This document shows, in pieces, positions 1 to 6,936 of a stretch of DNA of 19,599 nt; positions within the stretch are counted from its first letter, which is position 1; the number at the start of each line of letters is the position of its first letter. Source of the stretch: SFJ001 sp045118955 (GTDB lineage Bacteria > Bacillota > Clostridia > Oscillospirales > Ruminococcaceae); contig JBGVKB010000119.1 of NCBI GenBank assembly GCA_045118955.1, positions 1 through 19,599 of the forward strand, in the 5' to 3' direction. The position numbers were made by a program, and so were the translations under genes. The notes under the pieces are model-generated. The model was not told the origin of the DNA, ran no database searches, and saw only the letters and a program-made list of their open reading frames with translations.

Positions 1-1025
1 TGGCCACCGACACGGAGAAGATGGAGGCCGTCATCGACGACGCTCTGGTTCTGATCACCGATAAGAAGATCAGCGTCATTCAGGAGATCCTGCCTCTGCT
101 GGAGCAGCTGGTTCAGGCCGGCAAGAAGCTGGTCATCGTGGCCGAGGATGTGGAGGGCGAGGCTCTGTCCACCCTGATCGTCAACCGTCTGCGCGGCACC
201 TTCACCTGCGTGGCTGTCAAGGCCCCCGGCTTCGGCGACCGCCGCAAGGAGATGCTGCAGGACATCGCCATCCTGACCGGCGGCCAGGTCATCAGCAGCG
301 AGCTGGGCTATGAGCTGAAGGATGCCGACCTGTCTCAGCTGGGCCGCGCCCGTCAGATCAAGGTCACCAAGGAGACCACCACCATCGTGGGCGGATACGG
401 CAGCAAGGATCTGATCGCGGGCCGCGTGTCCCAGATCCGCTCTCAGCTGGAGAGCGCCACCAGTGAGTTCGACCGTGAGAAGCTGCAGGAGCGTCTGGCC
501 AAGCTGGCCGGCGGTGTGGCGGTCATCAAGGTCGGCGCTGCCACCGAGGTGGAGATGAAGGACAAGAAGCTGCGCATCGAGGATGCTCTGAACGCCACCC
601 GCGCCGCGGTGGAGGAGGGCATCGTCGCCGGCGGCGGCACCGCCCCCATCAACGCCATTCCCGCGGTCAAGGCCCTGTGCGACACTCTGGACGGCGACGA
701 GCGCACCGGCGCCCGCATCGTCCTGAAGGCTCTGGAGGCCCCCCTGCGTCAGATCGCCAAGAACGCCGGTCTGGAGGGCAGCGTCATCATCGACCGCATC
801 CTGAGCGCCGGCAAGCCCAACTTCGGCTTCAACGCCCAGACCGAGGAGTATGTGGACATGATCGAGGCCGGCATCGTCGACCCCACCAAGGTCACCCGCT
901 CCGCTCTGGAGAACGCCGCCAGCGTGGCTTCCATGGTTCTGACCACCGAGAGTCTGGTGGCCGATGAGCCGGAGTCTCCCGTTCCCGCTGCCCCCATGGG
1001 CGGCGACATGGGCGGTATGTACTAA
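1..1025 (+). CDS. groEL: Chaperonin GroEL (Hsp60), 5' end outside window
   Basis: This is the 60-kDa chaperonin subunit that forms the double-ring cytosolic folding chamber working with GroES and ATP. The reading frame is open from the first full codon at base 3, so the gene continues to the left; about 340 residues are present of roughly 540 usual for the family, and the missing part is the N-terminal equatorial and intermediate domains. Seen directly are the apical-domain stretch with DKKIS and EDVEGEAL, the AVKAPGFGDRRKEML block, the KLAGGVAVIKVGA and EDALNATRAAVEEG segments, and the Gly/Met-rich tail GGDMGGMY. GroEL tails usually end in GGM repeats; here the tail is short and ends in Tyr. 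No groES is visible; if present it would lie upstream. A strong terminator follows 43 nt after the stop. Identification is secure. Confidence 0.98.
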   Translation, partial: ATDTEKMEAVIDDALVLITDKKISVIQEILPLLEQLVQAGKKLVIVAEDVEGEALSTLIVNRLRGTFTCVAVKAPGFGDRRKEMLQDIAILTGGQVISSELGYELKDADLSQLGRARQIKVTKETTTIVGGYGSKDLIAGRVSQIRSQLESATSEFDREKLQERLAKLAGGVAVIKVGAATEVEMKDKKLRIEDALNATRAAVEEGIVAGGGTAPINAIPAVKALCDTLDGDERTGARIVLKALEAPLRQIAKNAGLEGSVIIDRILSAGKPNFGFNAQTEEYVDMIEAGIVDPTKVTRSALENAASVASMVLTTESLVADEPESPVPAAPMGGDMGGMY

Positions 1026-1067
1026 GCCGGTTTGAGCGCTCACCGAACCAAACGAAAATCCGATAAG

Positions 1068-1109
1068 GCCCGCCGGGGACGCAGCTTCTGCGCCCCCGGC
1101 GGGCTTTTG
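1068..1109 (+). terminator. Rho-independent terminator of groEL
   Basis: An 11-bp GC stem pairs GCCCGCCGGGG at 1068-1078 with CCCCGGCGGGC at 1094-1104 and is followed by TTTT. The loop contains a further small stem (CGCAG/CTGCG). It lies 43 nt after the groEL stop codon. Confidence 0.93.
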
Positions 1110-1178
1110 TGTTTGCGTACAGCAAGCCGGGATTTCGGGCGGCAAAACCGGTGTTTTGACCAACGCGGGAGAGAGGGC

Positions 1179-1207
1179 TTGACTTTCTTGCTTTAAATGC
1201 TTAAAAA
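1179..1207 (+). promoter_or_regulatory. Candidate sigma-A promoter of the symporter (distal)
   Basis: TTGACT at 1179-1184, a 17-nt spacer and TAAAAA at 1202-1207. The spacing is ideal and the -35 matches five of six positions, but the -10 is imperfect. A transcript starting near 1214 would carry about 240 nt of leader before the symporter start. Confidence 0.45.
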
Positions 1208-1224
1208 ATAATTCTCTTTAACCC

Positions 1225-1253
1225 TTTCAATTGATGCGGAAATGTGATAGAAT
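1225..1253 (+). promoter_or_regulatory. Candidate extended -10 promoter of the symporter (proximal)
   Basis: TAGAAT at 1248-1253 is preceded by TGA, giving the extended -10 TGATAGAAT. The -35 (TTTCAA, 1225-1230, 17-nt spacer) is poor, as is tolerated with extended -10 elements. Transcription would start near 1260, just before the structured leader. Which of the two promoters is used cannot be decided from sequence. Confidence 0.5.
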
Positions 1254-1360
1254 GATACCGTTCGATGTTTGGAACATTTGCGGATGGAACAGAAATAAGC
1301 TACATCGTCCCGGTCGGTCGGCGGCTGCACGCGAGCTGCCCAAGCTCTTGACAGGTTTTC

Positions 1361-1405
1361 ACAGCAGTGCTGACCCCGGGATGGGGGAGCGGCACTGCTG
1401 TTTTA
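1361..1405 (+). terminator. Terminator-type hairpin inside the symporter leader (attenuator candidate)
   Basis: ACAGCAGTGC at 1361-1370 pairs perfectly with GCACTGCTGT at 1392-1401. The T run TTTT at 1401-1404 overlaps the last base of the 3' arm. The loop holds a C-run and G-run that can extend the stem. It sits about 50 nt upstream of the symporter start and downstream of both promoters, the position expected for premature termination control. Confidence 0.65.
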
Positions 1406-1440
1406 CTTTAACGTGTTCCATCGTTCCAGTGAAAAAGTTT

Positions 1441-1446
1441 GGGAGG
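1441..1446 (+). promoter_or_regulatory. Ribosome binding site fixing the GTG start of the symporter
   Basis: GGGAGG is followed 7 nt later by GTG at 1454. This excludes the alternative TTG at 1439, which begins before the Shine-Dalgarno sequence. Confidence 0.8.
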
Positions 1447-1453
1447 AATTACT

Positions 1454-2815
1454 GTGAAACGCGAATCCTTCAAATCCCGTTTGGGATTTATTCTGATCAG
1501 CGCCGGCTGTGCCATCGGCATCGGCAACGTGTGGCGCTTCCCGTATCTGGTGGGCAACAACGGCGGCGGTGCCTTTGTTCTGTTCTACCTGTTCTTCCTC
1601 ATCGCGGTGGGCATCCCCGTCATGACCATGGAGTTCGCTGTGGGCCGTGCAAGCCGCAAGAGCGCGGTGGGCGGCTATCAGGCGCTGGAGCCTAAGGGCA
1701 GCAAGTGGCACATCCATGGCTGGTTCTGTATGTTGGGCTGCTACCTGCTGATGATGTTCTACACCACCGTATCCGGCTGGATGCTGGATTACTTCTTTAA
1801 GTTTTTGGTTGGCGATTTTGAAGGCCTGAACACCGAGCAGGTGGTGGGCGTGTTCAACAATATGCTGGCAGACCCTGTTGAGCTTTCCATCTGGATGGTG
1901 ATCAATGTGGTGGTGGGCTTTGCGGTCTGCAGTCTGGGTCTGCAGAAGGGTCTTGAGCGCATTTCCAAGGGCATGATGCTCTGCCTGCTGGGTCTGATCG
2001 TGCTGTTGGCTGTGCGCAGCATCACTCTGCCCGGGGCCGCAGAAGGTCTGGCGTTCTATCTGATCCCCAATTTTGAGGTGATGAAGGAGAACGGCATCTT
2101 CAACGTTATCAGTGCGGCCATGAATCAGTCTTTCTTTACTTTGAGCCTTGGCATTGCCGCCATGGAGATTTTTGGCAGCTACATGGAGAAGGATTACAGC
2201 CTGCTGGGTGAATCCATCCGCATTGGCGCGGTGGATACCTTCGTGGCGTTTGTTTCCGGCCTCATCATCTTCCCAGCCTGCTTCTCCTTTGGCATCAACC
2301 CGGACAGCGGCCCTTCTCTGATTTTCATTACCCTGCCCAATGTGTTTATCTCCATGGCGGGCGGCCGCATTTGGGGTACTCTGTTTTTCCTGTTTATGAC
2401 CTTTGCATCCCTTTCTACCATTCTGGCCGTATTTGAGAACATCATCGCGTTCTGCATGGATCAGTTTGGCTGGAATCGCAAGAAGGCCAGCATCATCAAC
2501 ATGGTCGTGATCCTCGTTGCCTCCATGCCCTGCGTACTGGGCTTTAACGTTTGGTCTGCTTTCCAGCCCCTCGGCCCCGGCAGCACCGTGCTGGATTTTG
2601 AGGACTTCCTGGTCAGCAATCTGCTGCTGCCCATCGGCTCCATGGTCTACCTGCTGTTCTGCGTGACCAAGTGGGGCTGGGGCTTCGACAACTATCTGGC
2701 TGAGGCCAACACCGGCAAGGGTCTGAAGGTGCCCCGCGTGCTGAAGTACTACTTTATGATCCCGCTGCCCCTGATGGTGCTGGCGCTGATCCTGCAGAGC
2801 CTGGGTGTGTTCTGA
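1454..2815 (+). CDS. Na+-dependent amino acid symporter, NSS/SLC6 family (MhsT/TnaT-like)
   Basis: This integral membrane protein belongs to the neurotransmitter:sodium symporter family and imports a substrate, in bacteria usually an amino acid, driven by the Na+ gradient. The GTG at 1454 is chosen as start because GGGAGG lies 7 nt upstream (1441-1446); an in-frame TTG at 1439 overlaps that site. The product has 453 residues, the length of the 11-helix bacterial members. Diagnostic is the unwound TM1 motif AGCAIGIGNVWRFPYL with the following NNGGGAF, which forms Na+ and substrate sites. The TM6 stretch FFTLSLGIAAMEIFGSYM and the TM8 stretch FASLSTILAVFENII are also typical. About eleven hydrophobic segments are seen. 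Substrate cannot be read from sequence; MhsT/TnaT relatives take hydrophobic or aromatic amino acids. It appears monocistronic and controlled by the leader RNA upstream. Confidence 0.93.
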   Translation: MKRESFKSRLGFILISAGCAIGIGNVWRFPYLVGNNGGGAFVLFYLFFLIAVGIPVMTMEFAVGRASRKSAVGGYQALEPKGSKWHIHGWFCMLGCYLLMMFYTTVSGWMLDYFFKFLVGDFEGLNTEQVVGVFNNMLADPVELSIWMVINVVVGFAVCSLGLQKGLERISKGMMLCLLGLIVLLAVRSITLPGAAEGLAFYLIPNFEVMKENGIFNVISAAMNQSFFTLSLGIAAMEIFGSYMEKDYSLLGESIRIGAVDTFVAFVSGLIIFPACFSFGINPDSGPSLIFITLPNVFISMAGGRIWGTLFFLFMTFASLSTILAVFENIIAFCMDQFGWNRKKASIINMVVILVASMPCVLGFNVWSAFQPLGPGSTVLDFEDFLVSNLLLPIGSMVYLLFCVTKWGWGFDNYLAEANTGKGLKVPRVLKYYFMIPLPLMVLALILQSLGVF

Positions 2816-2867
2816 GCATTTTGTAAAAATATTGCGGTGAGGTCTTTTCCGACCGAAAAAAATCCGC

Positions 2868-2873
2868 TACAAT
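2868..2873 (+). promoter_or_regulatory. Candidate -10 element upstream of the 77-residue protein
   Basis: TACAAT matches the -10 consensus at five of six positions and lies 54 nt before the ATG at 2928. No good -35 is found at 16-18 nt upstream (TTTTCC at 2845-2850 is the best at 17 nt), so the promoter is tentative. Confidence 0.4.
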
Positions 2874-2927
2874 GGACAATGTAGAAACCGTCCGAGCTGC
2901 ATCGGACCGATCAAGGAGGAACTGACC

Positions 2928-3161
2928 ATGGCAATCGATATGAACGAGCTGGCCGGCCGCGTGGCGGAGATCGTCAAGAAGGTTCAGGAGAACGACAAGC
3001 TGATGGAGCGCTTTAAGAAAGAGCCTGTGGACACCGTCAAGGAGCTGCTGGGCGACGCCCTGACCGACGAGCTGCTGGACGCCGTCGTGGACGGCGTGAA
3101 GGCGAAGATCGGCGCGGATACGCTGGGCGATCTGCTCAGCGCCGCAAAGAAGCTGTTCTAA
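2928..3161 (+). CDS. Small helical protein of unknown function, 77 residues
   Basis: A short gene with an excellent Shine-Dalgarno (AAGGAGGA at 2913-2920), its own terminator and codon use like its neighbours, so it is very likely real. The product is strongly charged (many Lys, Asp and Glu), has no Cys, signal peptide or TM segment, and looks like three or four amphipathic helices. The segment around ENDKLMERFKKEP followed by VKELLGD and the LTDELLDAVVDGVKAKI stretch recall small clostridial proteins of this size. The pattern of an N-terminal helix followed by KxPxxxxxxLLG also distantly resembles Nif11-type leader domains. There is no Gly-Gly cleavage site or Cys/Ser/Thr-rich core, and no modification enzyme lies nearby, so a peptide precursor role is not supported. 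Function unknown. Confidence 0.8.
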   Translation: MAIDMNELAGRVAEIVKKVQENDKLMERFKKEPVDTVKELLGDALTDELLDAVVDGVKAKIGADTLGDLLSAAKKLF

Positions 3162-3183
3162 ACGAACTGCTGTCATTCTTCAT

Positions 3184-3237
3184 GCACAAATGGACCCCTT
3201 TCCCCCGCACTGCGGAGGAAAGGGGCCTTTTTTGTGC
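3184..3237 (+). terminator. Rho-independent terminator after the 77-residue gene
   Basis: CCCCTTTCC at 3195-3203 pairs with GGAAAGGGG at 3217-3225, followed by CC and six T. An outer stem GCACAAA (3184-3190) with TTTGTGC (3231-3237) makes the structure nearly symmetrical. Confidence 0.92.
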
Positions 3238-3257
3238 GCGGTTTGCACAAAAAGTGG

Positions 3258-3285
3258 TTGCAAACCTGAGAAACTATGCTATAAT
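3258..3285 (+). promoter_or_regulatory. Sigma-A promoter of ribU
   Basis: TTGCAA at 3258-3263, a 16-nt spacer and a perfect TATAAT at 3280-3285. Transcription would begin near 3292, a few bases before the FMN aptamer. Confidence 0.85.
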
Positions 3286-3300
3286 AATGGCAGAAAGTCT

Positions 3301-3414
3301 GTTTCAGGGCGGGGTGAGATTCCCCACCGGCGGTAAAAGCCCGCGACCACCTGCCGTGCAGGTGCTGACCCGGTGTGACTCCGGGGCCGACGGTATAGTC
3401 CGGATGGAAGAAAC
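3301..3414 (+). ncRNA. FMN riboswitch (RFN element)
   Basis: The conserved RFN blocks are all present in order: CAGGGCGGGGTGAGATTCCC, ACCGGCGGTAAAAGCCCGCG, a variable hairpin (CACCTGC/GCAGGTG), then GACCCGGTGTGACTCCGG, GGCCGACGGTATAGTCCGG and ATGGAAGAA. The closing stem P1 pairs GTTTC (3301-3305) with GAAAC (3410-3414). In this class FMN binding favours the downstream terminator and shuts off riboflavin uptake or synthesis genes. The terminator at 3437-3476 and the riboflavin transporter downstream fit that exactly. Confidence 0.97.
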
Positions 3415-3436
3415 GACAGTCAGACCGAAACTGTTG

Positions 3437-3477
3437 TGCGCTCTTTTACGGTTTTTGCTGTAAAAGGGCGCATTTTG
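3437..3477 (+). terminator. Expression-platform terminator of the FMN riboswitch
   Basis: TGCGCTCTTTTAC at 3437-3449 pairs with GTAAAAGGGCGCA at 3460-3472, 13 bp with one G-U pair, followed by TTTT. It lies 22 nt after the aptamer and about 75 nt before ribU. Confidence 0.9.
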
Positions 3478-3550
3478 CGTTTGGCCTGCGTTCCGAAACG
3501 TTGAACGGGCTTTCCACATTCTAATTGGGCAAAGCCCGGAGGTAATCACA

Positions 3551-4147
3551 ATGACCATGCAAAGCAAGACCCGTAAACTCAGTGTCACCGCCATGCTGGG
3601 CGCGGTGGCCAGCGTGCTGATGTTCTTTGAATTCAGCGTTCCCTTCATGCCCAGCTTCATCGCCATGGACATCTCGGAGCTGCCGGCTCTGCTGGCCGCC
3701 TACAGCCTCGGCCCTGTCAGCGGCGCCACCGTCTGCCTGATCAAGAATCTGTTCAGCGCCCTGTTCCACGGCACCACCGGCGGCGTGGGTGAGCTGAGCA
3801 ACTTCCTGCTGGGCGTCAGCTTTGTGGTGCCCGCCGGCCTGCTGTACCGCTTCAAGAAGAACCGCCGCATGGCTCTCGCGGGCGCTCTGATCGGTGCGGT
3901 CTGCATGGCGCTCATCAGCCTGCCCATCAACTACTTCGTCACCTACCCCATGTACATTCGAGTGTACGGTATGCCGCTGGAGGCCATCCTGGGGATGTAC
4001 AACGCCATCCTGCCCGGCACCGACAGCCTGCTGAAGGCGCTGGTCATCTTCAACATCCCCTTCAACCTGTTCAAGGGTCTGGTGGATGTGGCGCTGACCT
4101 TCCTCATCTACAAGCCGCTGTCCCCGATCCTGCACGGCCGGCGCTGA
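3551..4147 (+). CDS. ribU: Riboflavin ECF transporter S component RibU
   Basis: This is the membrane substrate-binding (S) component of an energy-coupling factor transporter for riboflavin or FMN. It works with the shared EcfT and EcfA ATPase module, which is not in this window. The 198-residue product fits the family. The signature block lies at about residues 31-70: PFMPSFIAMDISELPAL, then SLGPVSGA and LIKNLFSAL, matching the RibU pattern of a Phe-Leu-Lys/Met-Asp-x-Ser-Asp/Glu-Leu-Pro loop followed by a GP helix. About six hydrophobic segments are seen. The start at 3551 has GGAGG at 3538-3542, 8 nt upstream. The FMN riboswitch directly upstream independently supports the substrate assignment. 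Monocistronic. Confidence 0.95.
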   Translation: MTMQSKTRKLSVTAMLGAVASVLMFFEFSVPFMPSFIAMDISELPALLAAYSLGPVSGATVCLIKNLFSALFHGTTGGVGELSNFLLGVSFVVPAGLLYRFKKNRRMALAGALIGAVCMALISLPINYFVTYPMYIRVYGMPLEAILGMYNAILPGTDSLLKALVIFNIPFNLFKGLVDVALTFLIYKPLSPILHGRR

Positions 4148-4176
4148 TCGGACAAAAAATATTTTTCATCGCACCA

Positions 4177-4205
4177 TTGACAGGGTTTTCGCTCTGTGCT
4201 AAAAT
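4177..4205 (+). promoter_or_regulatory. Sigma-A promoter of metK
   Basis: A consensus TTGACA at 4177-4182, a 17-nt spacer and TAAAAT at 4200-4205. Transcription would begin near 4212, just upstream of the SAM riboswitch. Confidence 0.9.
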
Positions 4206-4226
4206 ACTTGCGCAACAGAATAACAA

Positions 4227-4317
4227 CTTATCAAGAGCGGCAGAGGGAACAGGCCCTGTGAAGCCCGGCAACCTGCGTTTGTAAGGTGCCAAATCCTGCG
4301 GGAAACCGAAAGATAAG
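4227..4317 (+). ncRNA. SAM-I riboswitch (S-box leader)
   Basis: P1 pairs CTTATC (4227-4232) with GATAAG (4312-4317). Between them are the S-box hallmarks: AAGAGCGGCAGAGGGA, GGCCCTGTGAAGCCCGGCAA, CCTGCGTTTGTAAGGTGCC, AAATCCTGC and GAAACCGAAAGATAAG. In this class SAM binding stabilises P1 and allows the downstream terminator to form, giving feedback control of SAM synthesis. The gene controlled here is metK, a canonical S-box target. Confidence 0.98.
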
Positions 4318-4321
4318 CGTA

Positions 4322-4356
4322 AGGCGCTCAGAACTTCGGTTCCGAGCGCCTTTTTA
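4322..4356 (+). terminator. Expression-platform terminator of the SAM riboswitch
   Basis: AGGCGCTC at 4322-4329 pairs with GAGCGCCT at 4344-4351, with an inner GAAC-TTCG-GTTC hairpin and a run of five T. It sits 4 nt after the aptamer. Confidence 0.94.
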
Positions 4357-4452
4357 TGTTTCCGTGAAGTTGTATTTCTGGTCAAGTACCATTTTCCATA
4401 GCGGCGGGCGGACAAGCCCGGCCGCGCAACACGCCAAAAGGAGGCAACGCAA

Positions 4453-5595
<1,143 letters not shown>

Positions 5596-5626
5596 GCCTT
5601 CTGATGCCCGATGAGGAGAGACGAAA

Positions 5627-6397
5627 ATGAGCAAAAAAGTGAAGATCGTCGTTCTGATCCTCTGCCTGATCCTGATCGTGTTCTCGGGCTGCCAGCTGTT
5701 TGGCATCTTCTCCGAGTATGCGGCGGGTGAGAATGCGTACGAGGATCTGACCGAGCAGGTGGTCGCGGAAGCGACGCCCGCGCCGGAACAGGATGTACAG
5801 ACGGAGGATCCTGTGCCGTTCGGCCCTCCCATTGAGGTCGACCTGAACGCACTGAAAACCACGACCCCCGACGCGGTGGGCTGGATCTACTGCGGAGACA
5901 CCCCCATCAACTACCCCTTTGTGCAGGCGGCGGACAACGACTACTACCTGTACCGTCTGCCGGACGGTCGTTCGAACAGCTCTGGCTCCATCTTCATGGA
6001 CTACCGGAACTCGCCGGACTTTACCGACCTGAACACCTTCCTGTATGGGCACAACATGAAGAATGGCAGTATGTTTGCCTCGCTGATGGACTATAAATCG
6101 CAGGAATTCTACGAGGAGCACCCCTATATGTGGGTGTACACCGGCGAGGGTGTCTATCAGATGGAGCTGCTGCTGGGCTTTGTGACCGAGGATGTTTCGG
6201 AGGCATTCCGCCTGTACGAAACCGAGGAGGAGCTGCACGCCTATCTGAACGAGGCGGCGCGGAAGTCCACCTTCCGCAGCGGCACGGATCTGAACACGGT
6301 GGATCGCATCGTCACCCTGTCCACTTGCTCCTATGAGTACGACACGGCGCGGTATGTGGTCATCGGCCGCCTGATCCGCTGGTCGGACAACGGCTGA
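5627..6397 (+). CDS. srtB: Class B sortase (SrtB-like)
   Basis: Sortases are membrane-anchored Cys transpeptidases that cut a sorting signal and attach proteins to peptidoglycan or to each other outside the cell. The 256-residue product has an N-terminal membrane segment at about 5-25, a low-complexity linker rich in Ala, Pro and Glu (40-68), and a catalytic domain. The catalytic triad is visible: His142 in FLYGHNMKNGSMFA, Cys234 in TLSTCSYEYDTARY and Arg242 in the same block. The TLSTCSYE pattern and the domain length point to class B. The start at 5627 has GAGGAG 8 nt upstream. The membrane segment ends in FSGC, faintly like a lipobox, but sortases of this class are normally signal-anchored. 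No sorting-signal substrate lies in the window. It seems to share the metK transcript. Confidence 0.95.
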   Translation: MSKKVKIVVLILCLILIVFSGCQLFGIFSEYAAGENAYEDLTEQVVAEATPAPEQDVQTEDPVPFGPPIEVDLNALKTTTPDAVGWIYCGDTPINYPFVQAADNDYYLYRLPDGRSNSSGSIFMDYRNSPDFTDLNTFLYGHNMKNGSMFASLMDYKSQEFYEEHPYMWVYTGEGVYQMELLLGFVTEDVSEAFRLYETEEELHAYLNEAARKSTFRSGTDLNTVDRIVTLSTCSYEYDTARYVVIGRLIRWSDNG

Positions 6398-6423
6398 GCC
6401 CACAGGGCGGCAAGAATACGATG

Positions 6424-6465
6424 AAGCGGCGCGACCTTAAACGGTCGTGCCGCTTTTCTTTTTGC
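6424..6465 (+). terminator. Rho-independent terminator after sortase B
   Basis: AAGCGGCGCGACC at 6424-6436 pairs with GGTCGTGCCGCTT at 6443-6455 (13 bp with one G-U), followed by TTCTTTTT. Confidence 0.94.
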
Positions 6466-6475
6466 GGAAAAGGGG

Positions 6476-6504
6476 TTGACGTATATCTTCTACAATTGTA
6501 GAAT
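6476..6504 (+). promoter_or_regulatory. Promoter of the blaI/blaR1-like pair
   Basis: TTGACG at 6476-6481, a 17-nt spacer and TAGAAT at 6499-6504. The -10 element is built into the right half of the first palindrome, so a bound repressor would cover it directly. Confidence 0.88.
6488..6503 (+). promoter_or_regulatory. BlaI/MecI-type operator 1
   Basis: A perfect 16-bp palindrome, TTCTACAATTGTAGAA, containing the TACA-N-TGTA core typical of BlaI/MecI operators. It overlaps the spacer and the -10 element. Its centre is 27 bp from that of operator 2. Binding by the adjacent BlaI-like protein is inference from family knowledge and position. Confidence 0.85.
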
Positions 6505-6514
6505 AAAGAAAAGA

Positions 6515-6530
6515 TTCTACAATTATAGAA
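6515..6530 (+). promoter_or_regulatory. BlaI/MecI-type operator 2
   Basis: TTCTACAATTATAGAA differs from operator 1 at one base, G to A in the right half-site. It lies downstream of the -10 in the transcribed leader, 20 nt before the start codon at 6550. Two such dyads are the usual arrangement for dimeric BlaI/MecI repressors. Confidence 0.83.
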
Positions 6531-6549
6531 GATGTAGGCGGTGAACAGA

Positions 6550-6936
6550 ATGAGAGAGGGAATAAAGCGGCTGCCGGATTCGGAGCTGGAGATCATGAAG
6601 GCGCTGTGGGCGGCGGACGAACCGCTGACCCGCCCCCGGCTGGAGGATGCTCTGCGGCACAAGCAGTGGGCGAGCACCACGGTGCTGGGACTGGTGTCCC
6701 GGCTGGAGGGCAAGGGCTTTGTGGAGCGCCGCAAGCAGGGCAGAGGGTACCTGATCTGCGCGGCGGTGAGCGAGGCGGAGTATCTCCCGGTGGAGAGCCG
6801 CAGTGCGCTGGAGCGTATGTTTGAAGGAAGCGCCAAAAACCTCATTGCGGCGCTGCATCGGTGCGACGCGCTGACCCGACAGGATGTACAGGAGCTGGCG
6901 GACTATCTGGCAAAGCTGGAGCAGGAGGTGAAGTAA
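6550..6936 (+). CDS. blaI: BlaI/MecI-family transcriptional repressor
   Basis: A winged-helix repressor of the BlaI/MecI/CopY family, which binds as a dimer to TACA/TGTA dyads and is inactivated by proteolysis triggered by its partner receptor. The product has 128 residues, normal for the family. Seen are the N-terminal LPDSELEIMKALW, very typical of BlaI proteins, then the recognition-helix region WASTTVLGLVSRLEGKGFV at 40-58 and the wing KQGRGYL. The C-terminal half (about 75-128) is helical and should dimerise. I prefer the ATG at 6550, with AGGCGG 8 nt upstream, over the in-frame GTG at 6541, which would overlap that site. It is followed without any gap by the BlaR1-like gene, and two matching operators lie in its promoter, so autoregulation is very likely. 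The symbol denotes family only; no beta-lactamase is present. Confidence 0.92.
   Translation: MREGIKRLPDSELEIMKALWAADEPLTRPRLEDALRHKQWASTTVLGLVSRLEGKGFVERRKQGRGYLICAAVSEAEYLPVESRSALERMFEGSAKNLIAALHRCDALTRQDVQELADYLAKLEQEVK

Larger units (their letters stand above)
1260..1453 (+). ncRNA. Structured 5' leader of the symporter, unassigned cis-regulatory RNA candidate
   Basis: About 190 nt lie between the proximal promoter and the symporter without a convincing gene. Visible elements are: CGATGT (1263-1268) complementary to ACATCG (1302-1307); a small stem GAGCT/AGCTC (1333-1337 with 1343-1347); a direct repeat TGGAACA at 1270-1276 and 1285-1291; GTTCCATC at 1415-1422, complementary to GATGGAAC at 1283-1290; and a terminator-type hairpin at 1361-1404. 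The long-range complement to sequence beyond the terminator is compatible with two alternative folds, as in attenuators. No T-box sequence, glycine riboswitch core or other motif I know is present. A role in sensing an amino acid is inference from the downstream transporter. Confidence 0.45.

Noticed and set aside
1348..1353. A perfect TTGACA inside the leader as a promoter
   Set aside because: No -10-like hexamer lies 16-18 nt downstream; the sequence there is part of the terminator hairpin.
1260..1453. T-box riboswitch in the symporter leader
   Set aside because: The conserved T-box sequence (AGGGTGGNACCGCG type) before the terminator is absent.
1231..1695. An open frame covering the symporter leader with two Trp codons near its start, suggesting a Trp leader peptide
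   Set aside because: The frame does not stop before the terminator hairpin but runs into the symporter in another frame, has no ribosome binding site, and the Trp codons are not adjacent.
2928..3161. Ribosomally made modified-peptide precursor
   Set aside because: No Gly-Gly or similar leader cleavage site, no Cys/Ser/Thr-rich core, and no modification or export gene nearby.
5627..5700. Lipoprotein signal in sortase B (FSGC after the hydrophobic segment)
   Set aside because: The -3 position is Phe rather than Leu/Val, and class B sortases are normally anchored by an uncleaved N-terminal helix.
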